The notes below the pieces were generated by a model. The model was not told the DNA's origin and ran no database searches. It worked only from the letters and a program-made list of their open reading frames with translations. From Adiantum capillus-veneris (taxonomy: Eukaryota > Streptophyta > Polypodiopsida > Polypodiales > Pteridaceae): a stretch of 64,000 bases of DNA. Made by a program: the position numbers and the translations under genes. Below are positions 10,770 to 27,559 of this stretch, in pieces (position 1 is the first letter of the stretch; each line of letters begins with the position of its first letter). The stretch is from assembly GCA_014529385.2 (NCBI GenBank), contig CM043947.1:103104811-103168810 (forward strand), given 5' to 3'.

Positions 10770-11330
10770 TTCTAGCAATGCAATCACTAGAAAAAGAGCC
10801 AAAAGCAAGGATGCCACCAAAAAACAACCAAGGCTAACAAACAGGTATCAGCCAACATTGTTCACTATAACCATAAAAAGTCACCGACCGCAGTGCAAAG
10901 ATCTAGATTACCAAAACAAGAGAAACAAATATGGATGCGGAAGGATAGAAATGACATGGTAGACAAAAAACAATACAACGAAAGAATTCAACCGAAGCAG
11001 ATAATTCAACCAAAAATCAAGGGAATAAAACAGATTTGGATCCCAAAGAAAATGCTCAGCAATAACTCAAATGCGACTCGCATTTGGATTCCAAAATCGA
11101 AGCACAAGGAACTCCCTTCAGTACAAGCAACATCGAAAGGCAAACAACTGCATTTGCAACCGGCAAAACGACTTATGTGGGTGCCAATCAGCAACAAAAC
11201 ATTGGCAACCAAGGAAGTAGAAAGAAACCTATAAAAACCGGAACAACAAAGCTACACATGGAAAGCAAAAGAGACAAGGTCTACGGCCAATTCCGCCACG
11301 AAAATTCTCTCCAAAGAGACAACTAGGGCT
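10770..11330 (+). pseudogene. Gy-1 basic C-terminal tail with repeated Trp-Pro-Lys motifs
   Basis: Open frame at 10893-11234, continued in another frame to 11326. The composition is rich in K, Q, N and R. A short motif recurs four times: QIWMRK, QIWIPK, RIWIPK and LMWVPI, spaced about 15-40 residues apart. This suggests a repeated nucleic-acid-binding or linker peptide. It follows the second protease-like domain and is probably the end of the Gy-1 polyprotein. No known domain was recognised. Confidence 0.45.
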
Positions 11331-13226
11331 ATATCAATAGTAGCGGCAAAGCAAGCGACTTTTGCAAGAAAAACAATTAAATAGATAGCAGTAGAGTTAC
11401 AGCTATTACTTGCAAAGAAAACAAGAAACCTCGACGACGAATGCCAATAAGCATTTTTCTTATACCCTTCTCTTGCACAACATTAATTTTTCCATGCATT
11501 GATCGAGTATGCATAAAAAAAAGCCACATTACACGGCCAAGCATTAGCACAATTTTTTCAACCCATGCACGGCACATACTCCGAGGCGATACCTTGTCGT
11601 CCGAGAGGACTCCGGCTAGGAGGGGGAGAGGCATTCTCAAATGCGGACCCAATGGCAGAAAGAGCAAAAAAGGGCATATTTTTCGACTATTTTTAAGGAT
11701 TGTTGTTTGATTGCAAATTTTTTTGGACTTAACCAAGCACATATTCCCTTATACAGCATGAATCTACAGGTATATGGGGCCAAATGCCAAATCAAGCCCC
11801 TAGGTGTGTGTATATAAGTAAAAATAGCCATTTTTCGGGAAAAATATTGGTAAAACAGAGAAATCCGGTCATAAAAATTGCATGTGAGTGTATTTAATGT
11901 TTTGCGGTGATGTTTTTGATTTATTATGATTTTTGGGGATTTTTTGGGTTTGAATTTCTATTTTCCTATTAATTTTGCTAATTTTCGGCACAAAAAAATT
12001 CAAAAATACAAAAAGCAGGTGAAAAACGGTCGTAATGAAAAAAAAAATATGGGGATGATCAGTGACTATAGGACAACCTATGGTACAGTGGGGGTGCAAT
12101 TATGAGACTGGAGTGGAAAGCGTGTTTTGGCCAGATTTTGACCGAAATGCCAAATTTCTGGTAAACCGAGCAAATGAAGTCCAAATCAAGAAATTTTTGA
12201 GCCTAGACCGCATCTTGCAAGAAGTTGGGAGCACATGTCAAATTTCATGAAAAGTGGTTCGGGGACCCCCATTATAAGAATTTTTCACTTCATTTTTAGC
12301 TCATTTCCACTATTGACCTTTGAGAGAGAGCTCCTGCCACCTAGAGCGAACGGAACTTCCAGCAGCTTCTACGACACGCACGACTACCTGACGGGCTTCA
12401 AACATGAGAGGTAGGCTCACCACCTTGAGCTTTTCGCGCATGTATGTCGTTTTGTCGCAAAAACTAGCGTAGGGTTCACACACAAAGCGGGCAGTAGAGA
12501 CCTACAAGTAGAAGTGGCCACCTAACGGCTAACCCAAAAGCAACGAGACTTCATCGGCAGCTTGCCCTAACATAGGAGACGAGTCTTGGATGTCCAAAGA
12601 AAATATAAAACCATCGGGAAAAACCCTAATTCCTAGAACTCCGCAAGAGGCCACCAAATGGGAGATCGGCGGAAAGGCGTCCAAATGCTACCAAAATTCA
12701 TGGGTAGGAGCATCTCGACATGCTCGACAAGTCTATGTAGCCCACATGACCAAAAGGTGACCCGAAGTGGCACTAAACTTCAGAAACGGCATCAGACACA
12801 CAAAGCGTCAAAAAGCTCTCGTGGCCAAACAACATGTCCGTTTGCCACCAAACTTCACGAGCGGCTTTCCTAGACAATCGACAACCAGGTCCTATGGTGG
12901 TAGACCACCACAAGTCATCAAAGACATGTAAACGCAACCACGGGTGCTTCTAGAGCAACAAATTGTCAAATGGAGCTCCGGTTAAGCCAAAGTCGACAAA
13001 AACCATACGGCAAAGATCCCCAAGGGATCGGGAAGCTATGGAGACCAACATCAAGAAATTTCATCGCAGAACAGCACTCCAAAAGTCAGAAAACGGCTTG
13101 GAGGCTCTGAAATCCACACAGAAGTTACTTTCTGTCCATTTGACTTTTTTGTTGAAATTAGGCTTAAAAGGGACTCAGGGGGACTAAGGGCAGACCAGTG
13201 GCAGTTTCCATAAAAAAATCATTAGG
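11331..13226 (+). other. Non-coding stretch with polypurine tract and TATA-like box; possible Gy-1 3' LTR
   Basis: No credible coding sequence. AGGAGGGGGAGAGG at 11618-11631 looks like a polypurine tract. TATATAAG at 11811-11818 lies about 180 bp downstream, a layout expected for an LTR promoter. I could not find a TG start directly after the tract or a second copy, so LTR borders are not set. The 12300-13190 part is GC-richer and shows nothing I can name. Confidence 0.35.
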
Positions 13227-14104
13227 AGACATCCTACGTGTAGGATGTCTCAAGGCCATTTCTGGGCACAGAACCCAACAACTCTCATTACACACATTTT
13301 TTGAATAGCCTTGACATACTAGCCACCAAGTTTCATCACATTTAAACCAAAATTGACCTCATATGCATGAAAAAATGCAAAGTTAGGGCATAGAGGCAAA
13401 AATGGGCCATAGACCTACCAAAACTTGTCCAAATCACATGAAACTTGCACAACACATTCATGAGCACATAGCCAACCAATCTATGTGGTCACCTGCAAAA
13501 AATGATGAAGTAGACATCCTACGCGTAGGATGCCTATTTGACATTTTTGGCCTACAGAGGGTATTTTTACATTCCAGATCTTTTCTTATCATCTTCAAGA
13601 GCTCATATATCAAGTTTGAAGCCATTCTAATCATTTTTGACCCCCAACACCTCCAAGATACACTTTTTGGGCCCAAAAACACTACATAGGGTCTTACCAA
13701 CATCAGTTCTTGTCCAAATCAAAATCCAAGAGCATGGCTATGTTCCACATGCCTAGGACTACCCACAGAACAAATCCCAAGCCATTTTGATGAAATAGAT
13801 ATCCTACACGTAGGATGTCTCTAGCATGTTCTTGAACTTCTGTGCAAAGAATGACGTCATGGGAGCCATTACCATGGTGCAAGGAGCCCATATATCAAGT
13901 TTCAAACCATTTGTATATCATTTACTACCTGTTGTGGACTTTCTACCCAATTTGTGACCTAAAGCCTGAATCTGCCCAAAAATCCACTTTTTGATGCCCA
14001 AATCAAAATCCAAGCACATAGCCATGTTCCACGGGCCAAGGACCACCAGCATGGTAAGTCTCACCAAAATCTGATGAAAAAGATATCCTACGCGTAGGAT
14101 GTCT
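13227..14104. repeat. 285-bp tandem array with a palindromic box in each unit
   Basis: A 24-bp box centred on ATCCTACGCGTAGGAT or a near variant occurs at 13227-13250, 13512-13535, 13797-13820 and 14081-14104. Start-to-start spacing is 285, 285 and 284 bp. Units share further text, for example CATATATCAAGTTT, CCCAAATCAAAATCCAAG and a block with ATGTTCCAC, but the bodies are much more diverged than the box. Boxes 2 and 4 are perfect palindromes at the core. Boxes 1 and 3 each differ by a change expected from CpG deamination. Such arrays are known in untranslated regions of Tat-type elements. Confidence 0.85.
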
Positions 14105-14269
14105 GAATGATAAAATTTTGCTAGAATTGCACTGTGAGCACATGCACAGTTTCCCAAGTTCCTTTTAAGTTTTATTTTCAATTTTCAAGTCATTTGGATA
14201 GTTAAAACTCAGTTTCTCAGCTGACATGGAAAAAACGCTAACTTCGGACTACTGAGTGCAACAGGATCT

Positions 14270-14822
14270 ATGGCAGCCGCAAAGTCACCAGCAAAGAAGA
14301 AGAGGATGACCATAAAAGATTACCTAGAAGAGGTGGAGCCATTTGTAATACTAGAAGGAACTCTGAAGCCAACCAGCACCTGGATCCAAGAAGATTTGCT
14401 AGAGTCCAATGATCTAAATATCTACCAAGGCGTGTTCAAAGACATTGAAGGAAATGTGATAGAGCTACCCATGCTACCACGGGAGCTTAATGAGTTCATA
14501 AGAAGCAAGATGGCAGAGTATCTGGAGAAGATTGATCTCCACAATTATTTGTGAAGCTGTGCCGGCAGGTATTGACATAAAAAGAGTATGGGAATTTGTG
14601 ACGACAATCAAGGAAGATGGAGTGGCCAGAGTAACAGATCTGCAGGGCAAGCCAGGCATGCAGATTATAATCATAGAGAGAGTAGTGGCAACTGCACTAG
14701 ACCTCTCCAACAAAGGGGATAGTGTAACCAAAAGAAGAGACGAAGTAAAGGTGTACACAGAAAAGAAAGGCAACTATACCTTTGAAGACATTGCCAACCC
14801 CAAAGTGGCAATCATGAGTTAG
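14270..14822 (+). pseudogene. Unrecognised coding unit, part 1 (lysine-rich start, helical domain)
   Basis: It starts at an ATG (14270) giving MAAAKSPAKKKRMTIKDYLE. It then encodes EPFVILEGTL, STWIQEDLLESNDLNIYQGV and RSKMAEYLEKIDLHNYL. A frameshift near 14532-14554 is followed by VPAGIDIKRVWEFVTTIKED and a strand-rich stretch up to a TAG (14820-14822). The codons continue in frame after the TAG, so this is one protein with decay. No family is recognised. It sits between the tandem array and a polypurine tract, so a retroelement accessory or gag-like protein is the best guess. Confidence 0.55.
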
Positions 14823-15850
14823 CTGTACAATCAATACTTCCATATGTGTACCAAGCGGCCACAAAAGTACAGAATGCCGCCTGGAGAAATTGCCACAACA
14901 TTCACCTGGGCAATGCAGAAGAGAAAGCCAAAGGTAATCAATTATGCAGCTTATATACATGATAATCTGGTGAAGATGGGCAACAAGAACCCCACATACA
15001 TCGTGCCAGGTGAGCTAATCACAAAGGTGATTTATGGGGCATTTCACGCCAAGGGAAGATGGCCCGACCCTCCATCACAGAACGACTGGATGAGGTTCAA
15101 GGAAGATAAGGAAGAGGAACAGCCCAAAGCACCAAGGGTTGCCACTAGGTTGAAACGCCGGTTAGAAACCGTGCAAGAAGAGCAGCCAGGGCTAAAGAAT
15201 GGAAAGAAGAATCTGTCCAAGTGCCTGTAAAAGAGACGAAATCACAGAAGGCGGCACGGCTAGAGCGGCTAATGGAAAGTTTCAGAGCCGAAAGAGCCCT
15301 CAAAGGATATTTGAATGAGCTATGGAAGCCGTCTCTAGAAGCAATGTCGGGATCATCCCAAAGGGTGCACAGAGATAGATTCGATGACTATATTAAGAAT
15401 TTTGAGATTCTAGATGCCACAATAGAAAATATCCCACATGTACCATTTACAGAAGCAGAAGTGGAGCAAGTCCGATGGAAACTGCTAGAGGAGCAAGAAG
15501 GCCAAGAGAGAGAAAGGAAGACAAAGGCGGACAGGGATTTCAAGAAAAAGCCGACAGCTCCACCGTCCAGCCCTGAGTCAAGCCCACTGCCCTCACCACC
15601 TCCTCATAGCCCTTCACAGACTCAAGAGAAAGAGGAGCAAGACAAACTTGAAAATCAAGAAGAGTCAAAGCAAGAACAAAGCCAAGAGCAAGAACCAAAA
15701 GAAGAAGCTAAGCTTAAAAGTGAGCAGCCAGAGCCAAATGAAGCAAGGTATAACACATTTCTAGACCTACTGGCCGTCGGATATTCAAAAGAAGAGGCTG
15801 CCACAGTCGCATTTGACTTGGCAAGCACGCGGCCCAAAGAGCAAATGTAG
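14823..15850 (+). pseudogene. Unrecognised coding unit, part 2 (conserved-looking domain, then Pro/Glu-rich linker)
   Basis: Directly after the TAG it reads LYNQYFHMCTKRPQKYRMPP, TFTWAMQKRKPKVINYAAYI, YIVPGELITKVIYGAF and WPDPPSQNDWMRF, which look like a folded domain. A frameshift near 15225 leads to RLERLMESFRAERALKGYL and PFTEAEVEQVRWKLLEEQE. A Pro-Ser-rich then Glu-Gln-rich linker follows (about 15550-15720), with a last helix SKEEAATVAFDLAS before a TAG (15848-15850). A second TAG follows two codons later. Function unknown. Confidence 0.55.
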
Positions 15851-16991
15851 AGCCAGTAGTTAGTGGAGCTAAAGGAGATGGCCACTGATACAGTGGACCT
15901 GCACCCACCCACCAATGATTGGGATGTGGTGATGACCAAGCTAACCGGGCTAAGAGCACAATCAATGGCCTCAGAAAGTGAAATGGCAACTCTCAAAGCC
16001 ACTGAAGTGCAGATAAAGCTTGAAGTCGACACGTTGCAAAACAAAGCCAAAGGCAGATAGAGAGAGAGAGAGAGAGAGACAGAGCTGCAAGCCATTCTGG
16101 CAAAGGCATTGCAAAGATGCCAAGAGATGGAAAGAGAGAATCAAGAGGCAGCTCAAAGACTGCAAGGAGCTGAAGAGGAATATAGACAACTCAGCAAGTC
16201 ATTGACAGATGCAGAGAGGGAAAGGGATAACCTAACCCTACAACATGTTGAGGAGTCCAAGGAGGTTGAAGCAATGTGGAATACCAAGGAGAAGGCAGAA
16301 ATAGAGCAGAAGGCTAGCCAAGATGAGGTCCTTGAGCTCAAGGACCGGCTTAAAGTTAAAGACCAAACCATCCAACGGCTATGGGCATCTCCTACAAGAG
16401 TCAGAGCTACTAGCTCGACCCACAACACTTCAGAGCCAGATTTATGAAGAACAAATGAAAGAGCTCCAGAAAGAGTTGACTTTAGCAAAGAAGCAAAGCC
16501 TGATGATGGCAGAAGGATCAGTAGTCATGCAAACCCGCATGGAAGAAGAGCAGAAGGCAATGCAAGATGAGCTAGAAAATATCAAGAGAAAGCTCGAGGA
16601 GGCAGAGAAGATAAGCGCTGATTTGAACGACCTCCTCGTGAACATCGGAGAACAAGCTGAAGCAGAGAAACAAACATTCCAAAAGCAAATAGAAGAGCTG
16701 AGAGGCCAGCAAGCAGAAGAGCAGGCAAGCACAGGGCCAGCAGCCATGGAAGGCATAGACCTAGAGAATGTGGGAGATCCTGTGGACACACCCATGCAAG
16801 AGGAAATCCTTGTAGGACCCTCTCAAGAGCTACAAGATCTAACACAAGAAGAGGAAGAGAAGCTGCACAAGGCCATAGAAGAAAAAATCAGAGAAACGGC
16901 CAAAGAAGCTTTGGAATGGGAGCAGAGGGTTTTTAAATCCATGACCATTCAGAAGATAGACGCCAGCAACCTTCGGCGTGAATGGCTATAG
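15851..16991 (+). pseudogene. Unrecognised coding unit, part 3 (long coiled coil)
   Basis: The translation is dominated by Glu, Lys, Gln and Ala in heptad-like order, for example ENQEAAQRLQGAEEEYRQL and KELTLAKKQSLMMAEGS, so a long coiled coil is predicted. An (AG)n run at 16059-16079 inside the frame adds Arg-Glu dipeptides and coincides with a TAG (16058-16060). A frameshift lies near 16440. The frame then runs to a TAG at 16989-16991. Plant env-like retroelement proteins can contain coiled coils, but no membrane segment is visible, so that label is not supported. Confidence 0.5.
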
Positions 16992-17717
16992 CCCTCTCTC
17001 CCATATACTTTGCTAAAGTACGAAGCTGCCACGATCAACAAAAGAATCAGAGAAGAGCCACCAGTTCCACTGTACACAACAAATATCTCCAAGCCTGAAG
17101 GAGTAAAATTGATAGTCGACTCCCAACCCAGGTGGAGAAAGGCATGGCTAACAAAGTACCCACAGTACCTAATCCATTTGGTAGAGGCACCCAAAATCAT
17201 CAGAGATAACCTAAGCTTTTGCCCTCTACCAAGGATGCGAACGTGGAAGTCCCAGGAGCTACTACAAAGAAGCTAACCTACTTGGCTAAACTATCCGAAG
17301 CTGCCAGGCTTGAAGGCAGGCGAGAGAATAAGTGTTCAATACATGGTGAAAACCCTAACGGGCGCCATCAAATTGTTCACTCGCTCGCCTGACCTTTCTT
17401 CCATTATGATGAGAAAGATCTGCAAAACCCTTTTGGCAGTCTTCAAGACGTTCAAACCGGGCCAGGCGACAGACAATATCTTCTTCTTTCAAGATACTTA
17501 CATATGTGCATATGATCTGTCTGGTCAGCCTTCCAAGGAGGTGATACATGCAATGTATCAAAGGATTATGTTTTTGCCATCCTATCACCTCCAGGCCTTT
17601 GAAGAAGCTTTCTACACCGGCTTCTTCACAATTAGCACTGATATATTCGTCCCAACACTACTTGCTCAACATGAAAGATACGAGTCGCTGCTCAAGATGC
17701 GAGAAACCATCAGATGA
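16992..17717 (+). pseudogene. Unrecognised coding unit, part 4 (C-terminal domain)
   Basis: In frame after the TAG it reads KYEAATINKRIREEPPVPLY, WRKAWLTKYPQYLIHLVEAP, and after a TAA (17274-17276) ISVQYMVKTLTGAIKLFTRS, KICKTLLAVFKTFKPGQATD and IFFFQDTYICAYDLSGQPSK. It ends EAFYTGFFTISTDIFVPTLL and a few more residues to a TGA at 17715-17717. The mix of hydrophobic and polar residues looks like a folded domain. It ends 37 bp before a polypurine tract, so it would be the last coding part of an LTR element. Confidence 0.5.
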
Positions 17718-17754
17718 AGAACAACTCAACAACCATGTCGGGGATGACATGAGC

Positions 17755-17768
17755 AAGGAGGGGGGGAG
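17755..17768 (+). other. Polypurine tract before a candidate LTR
   Basis: AAGGAGGGGGGGAG is followed immediately by TGTTAGAAGTTGG. A G-rich purine run touching a TG dinucleotide is the usual junction at the start of a 3' LTR. Confidence 0.6.
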
Positions 17769-24030
<6,262 letters not shown>

Positions 24031-24062
24031 AGGTGTCCTCTCTCTTCATAAGCTCCCTCTGT

Positions 24063-25388
24063 CTAGGTTGGTTTCCCAACCCTCGTAGCTAGAATCTGGT
24101 GTACATTAGGCACTAACCCCCTGTCAAAGTATAGCTTGAGCCATACACCATTCACCCTATGCCTCAAATGTTTGCCATTGGCTCTCACCAACTGATAGGT
24201 CCCATTCGGAAAGGTTTTATGTACTTTGTACGGACCCGTCCATTTCTTCTTGAACTTCTTTTGGAAGGTGAAGTCCAAGTAGCTTTCATACTTCATCACC
24301 AGATCTCCCTCTTGAATCTCCTTGTTTGGCAAGCTCTTGTTGAACTTTTCCACTCTCTTATCCCTCTATTTCACATAAAAGTCTGCCGCAGCTTCCCTAT
24401 CCATCTGTAAAGCCTCCAAACTAGTGATCCGATTCTGCAACATGCCCTGTTGAGTGGCACTAACACGTCACATACCCTTCAATGCACCTAGTTGTGCATG
24501 CACTGGCAAAACTGCTTCTTTACCATAAACCAGATCAAATGGAGTGAAGTTTGTGGCCACCCTGTAGGATGTGTGGTAGGCCCACAAACACTTCTCCAAG
24601 TTCACCTCGCACTCTGTCACCTGCTTATAAACATACTTGGTCAACATCTTCACAATCTGCCCATTGGCACTCTCTACCACACCATTGCACTGCGGGTGAT
24701 ACGGCGAAGAGAAGCGGTGATGGATACCCAGCTTTTCCACTAAAGCCCGCACCAATTTGCTTCGAAATCCTTGGCCTCTGTCCGAGATCATCACCCATGG
24801 AACACCAAAATGGCAACAAATGCTGTCAAACATGAACTGAGCTACCACATTTGCATTTACCTCTTTGACAGCCTTGGCCTCAACCCACCTGGTAAGGTAG
24901 TCAATCGCCACTATAATGTATTTTTTACCGCTTGCCGACTTCGGGAGTGGACCAATGGCATCCAAACCCCACTTCTCAAAAGCATCTTGGGAAATGATAG
25001 CTCCCTGCGATTCGGCTATCAGCCTCCTCTCGCCCATAGTTTGACATTCATGGCCGGTTTTGCACCAATAGTGCACATCACGTACTATCGACGACCACCA
25101 AAAACCTGCTCTCAAGACTCGAAACAAAACCTGGTCTTTACCTTGATGCCCACTTTCTTCATGGCATTGTTCCAGCACCATTCCTATCTCCTCTTTGTAC
25201 AACACCCTTCTAAGCACTCCGTCACGCCCGTAATTCATGAGATCTTCACCTACCAGTGTGAATTTGCGGGCCTTTTGCACCACTCTTCTCTTTTGCAACT
25301 TGGATAAACCCTCTGAAAATTGCCCTGTACTAAAAAATCCTTCAATCTCCTTTAGAGTCTCTCTACCTGCATAAGCGGCTGGGGCCAC
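24063..25388 (-). pseudogene. Tat-1 integrase
   Basis: Lead-in FTLVGEDLMNYGRDGVLRRV, then an H2C2 region (CHEESGHQG ... WCKTGHEC) in which the first Cys of the usual CxxC is Gly. The core has WGLDAIGPLPK (Asp), VAIDYLTRWVEAKAV, MISDRGQGF (Asp) and QCNGVVESANG (Glu), so the catalytic triad is present. FTPFDLVYGKEAVLPV follows. The frame is broken only by TGA at 24468-24470 and TAG at 24366-24368; codons on both sides stay in frame. The C-terminus has WTGPYKVHKTFPNGTYQLV, a GPY-type motif, and ends at a stop at 24063. Confidence 0.92.
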
Positions 25389-25426
25389 ATATAGACCTGC
25401 AACATGTACCTGTACTTTGCTGCTAG

Positions 25427-26482
25427 CTAGTTGATCACATGCTTGAATTGGACTTCTTGATTCTTCTCTCTCCTCACATGCTTGAATTGGACTTCTTCAA
25501 AAGACTTCAACATCTTCTTGATGGAAAAGAACCAATGCTTCAAAGAATCGCGCTTTACCTGCCATTGGACTAACAGTTTCTTGATAACTAGCAACGCATC
25601 TCCCTTCACCACCAACCTTGAAATGCCGAACTCTATGCACTGCTTTAAACCCAAATGCAGAACAAGAAACTCTGCCTCATTATTGGTGTGGACATCCTCT
25701 AAATCATACGCCTTTGAAAATATTGTTTTTTCATGTGGGTCGTGTATCACCACACCTCCTCCTGCTTTCTGCACTACCCTTCGATATGCTCCATCGAACC
25801 ACATAGTGAAAGCATCTTCCAAGTCGGGTTCCTCCTTAGCTTTATCTCGCACCACTCTTGGATAAGTCGGAAAATCGATAGCCTTGCTGACAAGAATGTC
25901 TGCCAGGTGAGACCGACTCGTGTGATCCACCTTAAACTCGAACTCGAACTCCTGTAGCTCCAACACCCACTTCATAATCCTCCTTCCTGGCTTCAAATGT
26001 AGCACTACCTCTGGCAATAGATTGTTAGCCGTTAACACAAAAAACTTACGCACAATCAAATGGACTTTGAACTTCCTGCAAGCGAAGACTAGAGCCATCA
26101 CCCACTGCTCCGCCTCGGTGTAGGTAGCCTCTCCTGGGCTAATAACCCTGCTCTTGAAGTATATTGGCTTGTAGCTTCTCCCTACCTTTTGCAATAGAAC
26201 TGCTCCAATAGAAACTGTGCCCCTTGTCATAGACACATAAAAGTCGTCCTCTCGATTGGGAGGACACACCGCTGGCAACTGGCATAAAATCTCATTGACT
26301 CTATCAAAAGCCTCCTGAGCTTCCCCATCCCATTCATAGCCATGCACTTGCTGAGCCCTCTTTTGAAGAGGATGCACATATTGCGACAACATCCAAAAGA
26401 AACGTGACAAATACTTCAACTTATGAACAAATGAAGCCAAACCTTGCGCATCTGATAGACCTCTACCAAAAAGCGGGTACAT
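25427..26482 (-). pseudogene. Tat-1 RT end, degenerate RNase H and archaeal-type RNase H
   Basis: Starts with LKYLSRFFWMLSQYVHPLQ, the segment after the RT palm, so most of RT is gone. The first RNase H keeps IGAVLLQK and PIYFKSRVISPGEATYTEAE but lacks the first catalytic Asp, as known for Tat. The second RNase H has FTMWFDGAYRR (Asp), TNNEAEFLVLHLGLK (Glu) and LVVKGDALLVIKKL (Asp). The C-terminus contains a local duplication of about 42 bp that repeats EVQFKHV. It displaces the last catalytic Asp and leads to a stop. RNase H removes template RNA during replication. Confidence 0.9.
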
Positions 26483-26796
26483 ACCTCCTCTTTCTCTCTG
26501 CGGTTGAGGACAATCAGGTGCATAATTCCCTTCTTCTCCACAATTGTAACACCTCCGCTTGGCTGTCCTCTATCCATGACACTGAGCCGCAACTCTTGCA
26601 TCTTCTCGGATAACTCTTGCACTGTGCGCACCCAATTTTGCGGCACAACAGCTACACCTCGAATTCCCTGATTTTCTTCATGTCCAGCCTCTCCCAGGCT
26701 CTGTGGTTGAACATGGGCCATCGTCTCGTAGCCTGACACGCCCTGCTCTATCTTCTTCTTTATCTTTCTGCTCTTCGACCGTGCAATGGCATCCAT
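26440..26796 (-). pseudogene. gag: Tat-1 gag remnant with zinc knuckle
   Basis: It begins at an ATG (26796) and reads MDAIARSKSRKIKKK and then PQNWVRTVQELSEKMQELRL. A frameshift follows. In the frame of the downstream RNase H region nt 26551-26510 encode CYNCGEEGNYAPDC, a CCHC zinc knuckle with His replaced by Asn. Directly after it the sequence GGMYPLFGRG joins the RT-derived part. Most of the capsid is missing at the 5' side. Confidence 0.75.
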
Positions 26797-27151
26797 TTTA
26801 GACGCGCATTGGCTCTTACAGTGTCATGTGAAACATTGACACGGACAGGTGGGTTGTGCCCATCGAAGGAGGACGCCTATTTTTCCAATGCATAGGGTAG
26901 CTGGTCAAGCTGTACATGCTTTGACTACGCGTACTTTGACCATACGTATCTATGTGTTTCTTTAATTTTTTTATAACTATTCACTTATTCTGATCTATCT
27001 TCTTGTAATGCAAATATCAGCTAGATATCGACAAAAAGTTTGTGATTTCTCAACTACAACGAAGGTTTGGAGAGGGATGGGACCAAAAAAAATCCAAGGA
27101 GCAAATGGCCAAGCTTTTACAACACATACAGGAAAATGCATAGTTAGTGAT
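26797..27151. other. Non-coding stretch right of Tat-1
   Basis: AT-rich sequence without a recognisable gene, LTR or primer-binding site. It would hold the Tat-1 leader and 5' LTR if these had survived; I see neither. Confidence 0.4.
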
Positions 27152-27300
<149 letters not shown>

Positions 27301-27559
27301 ATGAAATAAAATGCTACACTAAACATCTTCAAAAGGCCCAAATGACCTATGAGACCAAACTAATAAAATCTTGGTGGATCTAATACAATGTCTGAGTACA
27401 AGATAAAAATACAATGCCTGGGTACTCTAATGAAGCCTCCATCAATGTCTTGGTCGCCCTTGTAGATGAGGGTGTATAGCTATCTCGAGCTCAATGCCTC
27501 TATTAACTAATTATACCGAGCTAGTATAAGTCGGCTCCAAAGTCTATTGTGAAGCATGC

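Larger units (their letters stand above)
1..11631 (+). mobile_element. Ty3/gypsy element Gy-1, left-truncated by the window, split by Cop-1
   Basis: Domains run on the plus strand in gypsy order: protease (about 632-880), reverse transcriptase and RNase H (1990-3400), two integrase zinc modules (3541-4180), integrase core (4180-4533, then 9641-9990) and integrase C-terminus (10000-10200). A second protease-like domain and a basic tail follow. The 5' LTR and most of gag lie left of the window. A polypurine stretch at 11618-11631 may mark the start of the 3' LTR, but no partner LTR is available to test this. Several stops and frameshifts make the element dead. No second archaeal-type RNase H and no chromodomain were seen, so I do not assign a lineage. 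Confidence 0.75.
24031..26796 (-). mobile_element. Tat-lineage gypsy element Tat-1, internally deleted
   Basis: Minus-strand order: gag remnant with zinc knuckle, end of the RT region, degenerate RNase H, archaeal-type RNase H, integrase. The two RNase H domains in tandem mark the Tat lineage. Protease and the RT palm are missing: gag is joined directly to the RT-RNase H connection near 26455. No 5' LTR is recognisable to the right. The element is non-functional. Confidence 0.85.

Noticed and set aside
11869-12250. Short open frames around 11.9-12.2 kb
   Set aside because: AT-rich non-coding sequence; no motif and no agreement between frames.
13227-14104. CRISPR-like array (palindromic repeats at regular spacing)
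   Set aside because: Spacing of 285 bp, related spacers, and a plant retroelement context; this is a tandem repeat array.
14270-17717. Env-like protein
   Set aside because: A coiled coil is present but no signal peptide or membrane segment is visible, so the label is not supported.
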